Assembly (NCBI RefSeq): GCF_002803845.1
Contig: NZ_CP024985.1
Coordinates: 4,340,001 to 4,404,000 of the forward strand
Length of the DNA stretch: 64,000 nt
Direction of reading: 5' to 3'
Source: Streptomyces lavendulae subsp. lavendulae
Lineage (GTDB): Bacteria; Actinomycetota; Actinomycetes; Streptomycetales; Streptomycetaceae
Shown here: positions 18,153 through 25,043 of the stretch, one piece after another
Layout: each line of letters starts with the position of its first letter
Position numbering within the stretch: the stretch's first letter is position 1
Translations under genes and position numbers: made by a program
The notes under the pieces: model-generated
What the model saw: only the letters and a program-made list of their open reading frames with translations
What the model was told of the DNA's origin: nothing
Database searches by the model: none

Positions 18153-18166
18153 GTTTCACGTGAAAC
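18153..18166. other. parS: parS site 4 (perfect, directly after trxA)
   Basis: GTTTCACGTGAAAC; its right half forms the base of the following hairpin. A degenerate copy, GTTTCACGTATGAC (11 of 14), lies on the far side at 18193-18206. Confidence 0.95.
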
Positions 18167-18201
18167 GGGGCCACCCCTGAAGGGGTGGCCCCGTTTCACG
18201 T
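18158..18201. terminator. Terminator hairpin after trxA with a parS half-site in each arm
   Basis: Arms of 21 bp (18158-18178 and 18181-18201) pair perfectly around a 2-base GA. The core GGGGCCACCCCT/AGGGGTGGCCCC is extended outward by ACGTGAAAC/GTTTCACGT. It separates the convergent trxA and GNAT genes and probably terminates both. Confidence 0.8.
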
Positions 18202-18232
18202 ATGACGAGTCTTTCCGCGCCTCCGCCCGCGG

Positions 18233-18856
18233 TCACAGCGGACGCAGCACCGGTTCCTTCCGTGCCCGGGCACCGCCGAGCAGCCGGTCCAGGGCCAGTT
18301 CCACGTCTTCCTTCCACGACAGCGTCGTGCGCAGTTCCAGGCGCAGCCTCGGGTGGGCAGGATGCGGACGGACCGTCTTGAAGCCCACCGCCAGCAGGTG
18401 GTCGGCCGGCAGCAGGCACGCGGGCCTCTCCCAGTGCGCGTCACCGAAGGCCTCGATGGCCTTGAACCCCCGCCTCAACAGGTCCTTGGCGACCGTCTGC
18501 ACCATCACCCGCCCCAGCCCCTGGCCCTGGTACCCGGGCATGATCCATGCCGTGATCAGCTGGACGGCGTCCGAGGACACCGGGCTGGTCGGGAACGAGG
18601 CGGCACGCGGTACGTAGGCCGGCGGTGCGTAGAGCACGAAGCCCACCGGGACCTCGTCCACGTAGACCACCCGGCCGCAGGACCCCCAGTCCAGCAGGAC
18701 GGCGGAGATCCACCCCTCCTTCTCCAGCTCCGGGGTGCCCGCCTTCACGGCGGCTTCCCCGCTGACGGGATCCAGCTCCCAGAACACGCAGCTCCGGCAA
18801 CGCCGGGGAAGGTCCTGGAGGTTGTCGAGCGTGAGCGGTACCAACCGACGACCCAT
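18233..18856 (-). CDS. GNAT-family N-acetyltransferase
   Basis: The 207-residue protein has a GNAT fold with the acetyl-CoA loop PGYQGQGLGRVMVQTV, preceded by the beta-4 strand AWIM. A Cys-containing N-terminus (LPRRCRSCVFWELD) is typical of this conserved actinobacterial subgroup found beside parB. The substrate is unknown. The ATG at 18856 is chosen because family similarity starts there; an upstream in-frame ATG at 18901 has no ribosome site. In mycobacteria this interval instead carries cwlM. Confidence 0.85.
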   Translation of the reverse strand: MGRRLVPLTLDNLQDLPRRCRSCVFWELDPVSGEAAVKAGTPELEKEGWISAVLLDWGSCGRVVYVDEVPVGFVLYAPPAYVPRAASFPTSPVSSDAVQLITAWIMPGYQGQGLGRVMVQTVAKDLLRRGFKAIEAFGDAHWERPACLLPADHLLAVGFKTVRPHPAHPRLRLELRTTLSWKEDVELALDRLLGGARARKEPVLRPL

Positions 18857-18934
18857 GACGGCATGGTAACCACTGCACCCTGCTTCTTCGAGTGTGGACA
18901 TCGCCCGAAGGAGCAGGGTGCGGAGACGGACGGA

Positions 18935-20035
18935 CTACTCCCCGGAGAGGCCCTGTTCCAGTACCCGGCCCTCGCCCGGCGCCAGGGTGCCCAGGATCCG
19001 CTCCAGATCCTCCATCGAAGCGAACTCGACGGTGATCTTGCCCTTCTTCTGCCCCAGGTCCACCTTCACCCGGGTCTCGAACCGGTCCGAGAGGCGGGTC
19101 GCCAGCTGACTGAGCGCCGGAGCGACCCGGGTGCCCGCGCGCGGACCCTTCGGCTTCACCGTGCTCGCCGGCTCGGAGCCCATCAGCGTCACGATCTCCT
19201 CGACCGCACGCACCGACAGGCCCTCGGCGACGATCCGGTGTGCGAGACGGTCCTGCTGCTCGGAGTCCTCCACCGACAGCAACGCCCGCGCGTGCCCCGC
19301 CGACAGGACCCCCGCGGCCACCCGGCGCTGAACGGGTCCGGAGAGCCTCAGCAGGCGCAGGGTGTTCGAGACCTGGGGACGCGAGCGTCCGATCCGGTCC
19401 GCCAGCTGGTCGTGCGTGCACTTGAAGTCCTGCAGGAGCTGGTCGTACGCGGCCGCCTCCTCCAGGGGGTTCAGCTGTGCCCGGTGGAGGTTCTCCAGGA
19501 GCGCATCCAGCAGCAGCTTGTCGTCGTCCGTGGCCCGGATGATCGAGGGAATCCGCTCCAGCCCCGCCTCACGGCAGGCACGCCAGCGTCGCTCACCCAT
19601 GATCAGTTCGTACCGGCCCGGGGCCGTCTGCCGTACGACCACCGGCTGGAGCAGACCCACCTCCTGGATGGAGGTCACCAGTTCCGCCAGGGCATCCTCG
19701 TCGAAGACCTCACGCGGCTGACGCGGATTCGGCTTGATGGCGTCCAGCGGAAGCTCAGCGAACCTCGCCCCCGCTGCCGGGTCGGCCTCCGCGTTCGCCG
19801 GGGCCGGCACCCCGGCCGCCGATGTTTCACGTGAAACATCGGCGGCGACCGCCGAAGGTGCCACCTCCTGCGCCGGCACGGCGATCTTCGCCGCGGCGAT
19901 GCCCCGCTCGGACGCCAGAGTCGACACCGCCGACGGGGACGTCGCCCCGGCCCCGGCCATGGGCGTCGCTTCCTGGGGAGCCGCCGGGATCAGCGCGCCG
20001 AGCCCCCGTCCCAGACCCCTACGTCGCTCACTCAC
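18935..20035 (-). CDS. parB: Chromosome-partitioning protein ParB
   Basis: ParB (366 residues) binds parS, hydrolyses CTP as a sliding clamp, and organises origins for segregation into spores. It begins SERRRGLGRGLGALIP, has a long Ala/Pro linker, the N-terminal CTP-binding domain (GERRWRAC box), a helix-turn-helix (DRIGRSRPQVSNTLRLL), and a C-terminal dimerisation segment. The GTG start overlaps the parA stop codon by four bases, so the two are translationally coupled. A perfect parS lies inside the linker-coding DNA. Confidence 0.97.
   Translation of the reverse strand: MSERRRGLGRGLGALIPAAPQEATPMAGAGATSPSAVSTLASERGIAAAKIAVPAQEVAPSAVAADVSRETSAAGVPAPANAEADPAAGARFAELPLDAIKPNPRQPREVFDEDALAELVTSIQEVGLLQPVVVRQTAPGRYELIMGERRWRACREAGLERIPSIIRATDDDKLLLDALLENLHRAQLNPLEEAAAYDQLLQDFKCTHDQLADRIGRSRPQVSNTLRLLRLSGPVQRRVAAGVLSAGHARALLSVEDSEQQDRLAHRIVAEGLSVRAVEEIVTLMGSEPASTVKPKGPRAGTRVAPALSQLATRLSDRFETRVKVDLGQKKGKITVEFASMEDLERILGTLAPGEGRVLEQGLSGE
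19824..19837. other. parS: parS site 5 (perfect, inside parB)
   Basis: GTTTCACGTGAAAC at the centre of a 32-bp perfect palindrome (19815-19846). It is read as VSRET in the ParB N-terminal linker. Confidence 0.95.
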
Positions 20036-21159
20036 TGGATCCCCTCCGCCATGCTCTGCGTGCTGTTCATGCCCGCGCCCGGATGGGCGTCCTGGGCGTC
20101 GTAATGGATTCCGGCTCCCCGTAGGGCCATCTCCCGCGCCGCCTCCAGATAGGAGAGGGCACCGCTGGAGCCCGGGTCGTACGTGAGAACCGTCTGCCCG
20201 TAGCTCGGGGCCTCCGAGATGCGCACCGACCGCGGAATGCTGGTGCGCAGCACCTCCTTGCCGAAGTGGGTGCGCACCTCCTCCGCCACCTGGGAGGCGA
20301 GCCGCGTCCTGCCGTCGTACATGGTCAGCAGGATCGTCGAGACGTGCAGGTTCGGGTTCAGATGGGCCCGCACCAGGTCGACGTTGCGCAGCAGCTGCCC
20401 CAGTCCCTCCAGCGCGTAGTACTCGCACTGGATCGGGATCAGCACCTCCGCGCCCGCGACCATGGCGTTCACGGTCAGCAGGCCCAGGGAGGGCGGGCAG
20501 TCGATCAGGATGTAGTCGAGCGGCTGCTCGTAGGCCTGGATGGCCCGCTGGAGGCGGCTTTCGCGGGCCACCAGGGAGACCAGCTCGATCTCCGCGCCGG
20601 CCAGGTCGATCGTGGCCGGGGCACAGAACAGCCCTTCCACGTCCACCACGGGCTGGACGACCTCCAGGAGGGGCCTGCTGTCCACGAGCACGTCGTAGAT
20701 GGAGGGCACTTCCGCGTGGTGGTCGATACCCAGGGCGGTCGAGGCGTTGCCCTGCGGGTCGAGGTCGATCACCAGGACCTTGGCGCCGTGCAGGGCCAGC
20801 GAGGCCGCCAGGTTCACGGTCGTCGTGGTCTTGCCGACGCCGCCCTTCTGGTTGGCCACCACCATGATCCGGGTCTGTGCGGGCCGCGGCAGAGCGGCGC
20901 CGGTCCGGCCGATCGTCCCGACCGCGAGCTGGGCGGCCTGTTCGACGGGGGTGTCCTCGTGGTCGTCGTTGTCGACGAGGGGCGGAGCCAGGTGGCTCGC
21001 CCCGGCAGAAGACGGCGATGTTTCACGTGAAACATCCTCGCCCGGGGATTCAGAGCGGGGACCGGGGACCGGATCGGCCATCGGCCCCGCAAGGTTGGCG
21101 TCGGACCGCACGGTGTCACTCTCCTCGGCAGTGGGCTCGCGATGAACAGAGCCTGCCAT
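20032..21159 (-). CDS. parA: Chromosome-partitioning ATPase ParA
   Basis: This 375-residue Walker-type ATPase works with ParB to position origins. The deviant Walker A is KGGVGKTTTTVN, and the A' and B motifs are DLDPQGNAS and YILIDCPPSLG. About 100 residues of hydrophilic, probably disordered sequence precede the ATPase domain and contain an in-frame parS (VSRET). The ATG at 21159 is chosen by length and position relative to characterised Streptomyces ParA; the frame stays open to 21321, where it would begin inside another parS, so the start is uncertain. A GTGA overlap joins it to parB. Confidence 0.92.
   Translation of the reverse strand: MAGSVHREPTAEESDTVRSDANLAGPMADPVPGPRSESPGEDVSRETSPSSAGASHLAPPLVDNDDHEDTPVEQAAQLAVGTIGRTGAALPRPAQTRIMVVANQKGGVGKTTTTVNLAASLALHGAKVLVIDLDPQGNASTALGIDHHAEVPSIYDVLVDSRPLLEVVQPVVDVEGLFCAPATIDLAGAEIELVSLVARESRLQRAIQAYEQPLDYILIDCPPSLGLLTVNAMVAGAEVLIPIQCEYYALEGLGQLLRNVDLVRAHLNPNLHVSTILLTMYDGRTRLASQVAEEVRTHFGKEVLRTSIPRSVRISEAPSYGQTVLTYDPGSSGALSYLEAAREMALRGAGIHYDAQDAHPGAGMNSTQSMAEGIQ
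21020..21033. other. parS: parS site 6 (perfect, inside parA 5' region)
   Basis: GTTTCACGTGAAAC, read as VSRET in the N-terminal extension of ParA. Confidence 0.95.
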
Positions 21160-21305
21160 GTCACCGGGGTCGCGAACCAGCGGGGCCCGTACTCCTGTGG
21201 ATGAATCCACCGTTGTGGACAACTCCGTACCCCCCGCGCCCTTGCGGGGGCGGGGGGCCGCAGCAGCACGGCCGCGGCTGATGATTCCGTGCAGCAGAGA
21301 GCGAT

Positions 21306-21319
21306 GTTTCACGTGAAAC
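21306..21319. other. parS: parS site 7 (perfect, upstream of parA)
   Basis: GTTTCACGTGAAAC, 147 bp upstream of the chosen parA start, in the rsmG-parA intergenic region. It could also mediate ParB autoregulation of parAB. Confidence 0.95.
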
Positions 21320-21402
21320 ACGATGCCCGGACGGAGTCTTCAGGCCGCTACGACACTCCGAAATCCATACCTATAGGGCCCAACAGCCCGAAAGGGACAA
21401 GA

Positions 21403-22119
21403 TCAACGGCGTCGGCGGACCCGTCCCACCCGGGCGGCCTTAGCCCGCTTGGCCGCGAACCTCACCCCACCGGGGCTTTCTCCGACCTCCACCCGGACCA
21501 CCGTGGACAGGGGGTCCACGACGCCCTCTCCCACCTGGAGCACCGAGGTCTTCACCACACCGAGCTTGCTCAGCGCGACCTTCGCCGCCACCAGCTCCTC
21601 CTCGGCTGTGTCGCCCTTGAGCGCCAGCATCTCCCCGTACGGACGCAGCAGGGGGACGCCCCAGCCGGCCAGCCGGTCGAGCGGCGCCACGGCACGGGCC
21701 GTGACCACGTGCACCGGCTGGACCTTGCCGAGTACCTCTTCGGCCCGGCCGCGCACCACGGTGACGTGGTCCAGCCCCAGCAGCTCCACGGCTTCCTGGA
21801 GGAAGTTCGTACGGCGCAGCAGGGGCTCCAACAGGGTGATCTTCAGGTCCCGGCGGACCAGTGCGAGCGGGATGCCGGGCAGACCGGCCCCGGAACCCAC
21901 GTCGCAGACGGTGACGCCCTGGGGCACCACCTCGGAGAGCACCGCGCAGTTCAGCAGGTGCCGCTCCCAAAGGCGGGGAACCTCACGCGGCCCGATCAGA
22001 CCGCGCTTGACCCCCGCATCCGCCAGCAGCTCCGCATACCGCACAGCTTCCGGGAAAAACTCACCGAACACCGCGCGCGCCTCTTCGGGCGCCGGGGGAA
22101 GCTCAGCTGCCTCCGTCAC
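21403..22119 (-). CDS. rsmG: 16S rRNA m7G527 methyltransferase
   Basis: This 238-residue SAM-dependent enzyme methylates G527 of 16S rRNA, a change linked to streptomycin sensitivity. The SAM site VCDVGSGAGLPGIPLAL and the ARAVAPLDRLAGW segment are typical of RsmG (GidB). A basic Arg/Lys-rich tail ends the protein. The GTG start lies behind GGAAGGA. It stands between jag and parA, as in most bacteria. Confidence 0.96.
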   Translation of the reverse strand: MTEAAELPPAPEEARAVFGEFFPEAVRYAELLADAGVKRGLIGPREVPRLWERHLLNCAVLSEVVPQGVTVCDVGSGAGLPGIPLALVRRDLKITLLEPLLRRTNFLQEAVELLGLDHVTVVRGRAEEVLGKVQPVHVVTARAVAPLDRLAGWGVPLLRPYGEMLALKGDTAEEELVAAKVALSKLGVVKTSVLQVGEGVVDPLSTVVRVEVGESPGGVRFAAKRAKAARVGRVRRRR

Positions 22120-22234
22120 GGGGACCGTCCTTCCGTACAGAACCGCTCACGCCAATACCGTGCCGTTCACATGTCAGGCTTACAAACATCGGCCCCGCCT
22201 GCGACACAGACGGGGCCGACGCACAACGTTCCGG

Positions 22235-22747
22235 TCAGGCCGGAAGCACAACGACGAAGCGCTGCGGCTCCTCGCCCTCGGACTCGCTCTTGAGACCGGC
22301 AGCCGCCACGGCGTCGTGGACGACCTTGCGCTCGAAGGGGGTCATCGGCGCCAGCTTCAGCGGCTCGCCCGAGGACTTCACGTCTTCGGCGGCCTTGGCA
22401 CCCAGCGCCGCGAGCTCCTCGCGCTTCTTGGCCCGGAAACCGGCGATGTCCAGCATCAGTCGGCTGCGGTCCCCGGTCTCGCGGTGCACGGCGAGGCGGG
22501 TCAGCTCCTGCAGAGCCTCCAGGACCTCACCGTCGCGGCCCACGAGCTTCTGCAGGTCGCGGCCGGCGGAGTCGCTCACGATCGACACCGCGGCACGGTC
22601 GGCCTCGACGTCCATGTCGATGTCGCCGTCCAGGTCCGCGATGTCCAGCAGACCCTCAAGGTAGTCGGCCGCGATCTCACCCTCCTGCTCCAGGCGGGTC
22701 AGGGTGTCGCCACTCTCAGCGGCGGCGGTGGTGGTGCCTTCCGTCAC
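22235..22747 (-). CDS. jag: Jag/KhpB-type RNA-binding protein (KH and R3H)
   Basis: The 170-residue protein has an acidic N-terminus, a KH-type domain (LVGRDGEVLEALQELTRLAV) and a C-terminal R3H domain (LAPMTPFERKVVHDAV). It lacks the Jag-N domain seen in firmicute homologues, as is usual in actinobacteria. It probably binds RNA, with roles in division or envelope homeostasis inferred from homologues. It lies 15 bp downstream of yidC in the rpmH-rnpA-yidD-yidC-jag operon. Confidence 0.93.
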   Translation of the reverse strand: MTEGTTTAAAESGDTLTRLEQEGEIAADYLEGLLDIADLDGDIDMDVEADRAAVSIVSDSAGRDLQKLVGRDGEVLEALQELTRLAVHRETGDRSRLMLDIAGFRAKKREELAALGAKAAEDVKSSGEPLKLAPMTPFERKVVHDAVAAAGLKSESEGEEPQRFVVVLPA

Positions 22748-22762
22748 GGGAGGGACTCCTTC

Positions 22763-23869
22763 TTACTTCTTGGAGGGCTTGCTGGGGGGCGTCTGGCGCT
22801 TCGACTTCGTCTGCCGCTTGGGCTGCTGCCGCTTCGTGGCGACACCGCCGCTCGCCGCGTCCGCATCGGCGGTGGCTTCGGAACTCTTCATCACGGAGCC
22901 GTCCGCCTGCGCGGCCATGCCCTGCTTCGTCAGCGCGGTGATGAACTTGCGCTCGTTGTCGTTGCGGTCCGGGCCCTTGGCCACGATCGCCGCGACGATC
23001 TTCTTCTTGCTCCGGCCCTTGACGTTCCCGTGGGTGGAGACGTGCTTCAGGAGACGGGTCAGGTACTCGTCCTGCGCCTTGCTGCCCGGCGTCGGGTTCT
23101 GGTTGATCACGTACATCTGCTGGCCCATGGTCCACACGTTCGTGGTCAGCCAGTAGACGAGGACACCGACGGGGAAGTTGATGCCCATCACCGCGAAGAT
23201 CAGCGGGAAGATGTACATCAGCATCTTCTGCTGCTGCATGAACGGCGTCTTGACCGAGAGGTCGACGTTCTTCGCCATCAGCTGGCGCTGGGTGTAGAAC
23301 TGCGACAGCGACATCAGGACGATCATGACGGCGGTCACGATGCGCACGTCGGTGATCGAGGCGCCCAGCGAGGCGGCCTTCTCGGCGCTGTCCGTGAACT
23401 TCGCGGCCAGCGGGGCGCCGAAGATGTGCGCCTGGCGGGCGCTCTCCAGCAGGGACTGGTTGATCACGCCGATGGTCTGGCCGTTGGCGATGGCCGAGAG
23501 CACGTGGTACAGCGCGAAGAAGAACGGCGACTGCGCGATGATCGGAAGGCACGAGGAGAGCGGGTTGGTACCCGTCTCCTTGTACAGCTTCATCATCTCT
23601 TCGGACTGGCGCTGCTTGTCGTTCTTGTAGCGCTCCTGGATCGCCTTCATCTTCGGCTGGAGCGCCTGCATGCCCCGCGTCGCCTTGATCTGCTTCACGA
23701 AGAGCGGGATCAGGCAGATACGGATCAGTACCACCAGGGACACGATGGACAGGCCCCAGGCCCATCCACTGTCCGGGCCGAAGATCGCGCCGTACAGCGA
23801 GTGGAACTGGACGATGACCCATGACACGGGGGTGGTGATAAAGCTGAACAGACTGGCAATCGTGTCCAC
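22763..23869 (-). CDS. yidC: Membrane protein insertase YidC/Oxa1
   Basis: This 368-residue insertase places proteins in the cytoplasmic membrane, alone or with SecYEG. It has the short Gram-positive architecture: an N-terminal membrane helix, a YidC core of about five helices with cytoplasmic hairpin (KATRGMQALQPKMKAIQERY), and a basic Lys/Gln-rich C-terminus suited to ribosome contact. The GTG start is preceded by AAGGAG. Only 3 bp separate it from yidD. Confidence 0.96.
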   Translation of the reverse strand: MDTIASLFSFITTPVSWVIVQFHSLYGAIFGPDSGWAWGLSIVSLVVLIRICLIPLFVKQIKATRGMQALQPKMKAIQERYKNDKQRQSEEMMKLYKETGTNPLSSCLPIIAQSPFFFALYHVLSAIANGQTIGVINQSLLESARQAHIFGAPLAAKFTDSAEKAASLGASITDVRIVTAVMIVLMSLSQFYTQRQLMAKNVDLSVKTPFMQQQKMLMYIFPLIFAVMGINFPVGVLVYWLTTNVWTMGQQMYVINQNPTPGSKAQDEYLTRLLKHVSTHGNVKGRSKKKIVAAIVAKGPDRNDNERKFITALTKQGMAAQADGSVMKSSEATADADAASGGVATKRQQPKRQTKSKRQTPPSKPSKK

Positions 23870-23872
23870 TAA

Positions 23873-24154
23873 TCAGGCTCCTTGAGCATTGCGAGATCTA
23901 CGCAACGCACTGCGCAGCTGCTCGTGCCAACGCGGGCGTTTCCGGGGTGGGACATGATCCACACCACCCGGGGACCACGGATTGCACCGCAGGATCCGCC
24001 AGGCGGTCAGAACCGTCCCCTTCACCGCACCATGCCGGTCGATGGCCGTGAACCCGTAGTGCGAACACGACGGGTAATAGCGGCACACCGGCCCGAGCAG
24101 CGGACTGATCGTCCACTGGTACAGCTTGATCAAGGCGAGCAGCGGGTACTTCAT
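23873..24154 (-). CDS. yidD: Membrane protein insertion efficiency factor YidD
   Basis: This 93-residue protein has the family pattern YQWTISPLLGPVCRYYPSCSHYGFTAI, with an N-terminal amphipathic helix and conserved cysteines, and a basic C-terminus. It assists YidC-dependent insertion. Its ATG overlaps the rnpA stop codon (ATGA). Confidence 0.95.
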   Translation of the reverse strand: MKYPLLALIKLYQWTISPLLGPVCRYYPSCSHYGFTAIDRHGAVKGTVLTAWRILRCNPWSPGGVDHVPPRKRPRWHEQLRSALRRSRNAQGA

Positions 24155-24525
24155 CGAGCGACGCCTCCCAGTAGCCGCGCCAAGGCGGCGTCCAGGTCAC
24201 GAGCCAGCTCGTCGACGCCGGCATCACCCGCTCCGGGCAGGGCCCGCACCACCACCAGGCTACCTGCGGGCAACTGCGCCAGCCGGTCGCGGACGAGGTG
24301 ACGCAGGCGACGCTTGACCCGGTTGCGGACGACCGCTATGCCGACGGCCTTGCTGACGACGAAACCCGCACGCGGCGAGGGATCGATCTCCCCCGGCGCG
24401 TGCGGGTCCGTTGCACCGCTGGTACGTAGGTGGACGACGAGGAGCGGGCGTCCTGCCCGCCGACCCCGTCGTACCGCGCTCGCGAAGTCTTCACGCCGCC
24501 TCAGCCGATTTTCGGGAGACAGCAC
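24151..24525 (-). CDS. rnpA: Ribonuclease P protein component
   Basis: This 124-residue basic protein binds RNase P RNA and helps process tRNA 5' ends. The signature VVRNRVKRRLRHLVRDRL and the N-terminal SPENRLRRREDF are present. The start is GTG at 24525. It lies 21 bp downstream of rpmH and overlaps yidD. Confidence 0.96.
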   Translation of the reverse strand: MLSPENRLRRREDFASAVRRGRRAGRPLLVVHLRTSGATDPHAPGEIDPSPRAGFVVSKAVGIAVVRNRVKRRLRHLVRDRLAQLPAGSLVVVRALPGAGDAGVDELARDLDAALARLLGGVAR

Positions 24526-24546
24526 AACGTCACGACCTGCGCGTTG

Positions 24547-24684
24547 TTACGCGGAGAGGGCGGCGCGGCCCTTGCTGCGACGGTTCGCGAGGATCGCGCG
24601 ACCGGCGCGGGTACGCATCCGCAGACGGAAGCCGTGGGTCTTGGCACGACGGCGGTTGTTCGGCTGGAAGGTGCGCTTGCTCAC
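24547..24684 (-). CDS. rpmH: 50S ribosomal protein L34
   Basis: This 45-residue product begins SKRTFQPNNRRRAKTHGFR and ends GRAALSA, the canonical very basic L34. The GTG start at 24684 has GGAG nine bases upstream. It is the first gene of the operon running through rnpA, yidD, yidC and jag, divergent from dnaA. Confidence 0.97.
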   Translation of the reverse strand: MSKRTFQPNNRRRAKTHGFRLRMRTRAGRAILANRRSKGRAALSA

Positions 24685-24919
24685 TCGGGGGCTCCAGAGA
24701 ATGAATCGTGTGTGGCGTTACATCGCCTGGCTGTCACCGTGCGCCCACGAGGAACTCGCGTGTTCGCCCGAGTGGACACCGCTAAACGATCACAATCAGT
24801 GATCTTCGCCCATCGGTAGGCAGGCGGCAGCAGCCATCGACAACTCGACCTCGTTACGGTACGCGCGGCTACGCCATCCGGTCAAACCGAGCCCTCCCTG
24901 CCGCACACTGTGCACAGGC

Positions 24920-24928
24920 TGTGGACAA
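24920..24928 (-). promoter_or_regulatory. DnaA box in the dnaA promoter region
   Basis: TGTGGACAA, the complement of the preferred Streptomyces box TTGTCCACA. It lies directly upstream of the likely dnaA promoter, which suggests autoregulation, as described for Streptomyces dnaA. Confidence 0.75.
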
Positions 24929-24932
24929 CGAC

Positions 24933-24962
24933 TTGAACCCTACCCACCGGCCTGACTACCGT
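24933..24962 (+). promoter_or_regulatory. Candidate dnaA promoter
   Basis: TTGAAC (24933-24938), 18 bp, TACCGT (24957-24962) resembles a housekeeping promoter. It is about 80 bp upstream of the GTG start and adjacent to the DnaA box. It is a visual match only. Confidence 0.4.
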
Positions 24963-25043
24963 TGCCTGATCCCGGATTTTTGTCCCGACCGTCCCAAAGA
25001 ACCACACATTCGTGGGACCGGGACCTGTGAGAGAGCGTGCTCT

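Larger units (their letters stand above)
24685..25043. other. rpmH-dnaA divergent intergenic region
   Basis: This 359-bp non-coding stretch must hold the rpmH and dnaA promoters. It contains one good DnaA box on the minus strand (24920-24928) and a weaker relative (24909-24917). I see no further gene. Confidence 0.7.

Noticed and set aside
18193..18206. Second parS after trxA
   Set aside because: GTTTCACGTATGAC matches only 11 of 14 and has lost the symmetric right half; it is better explained as the mirror arm of the terminator.
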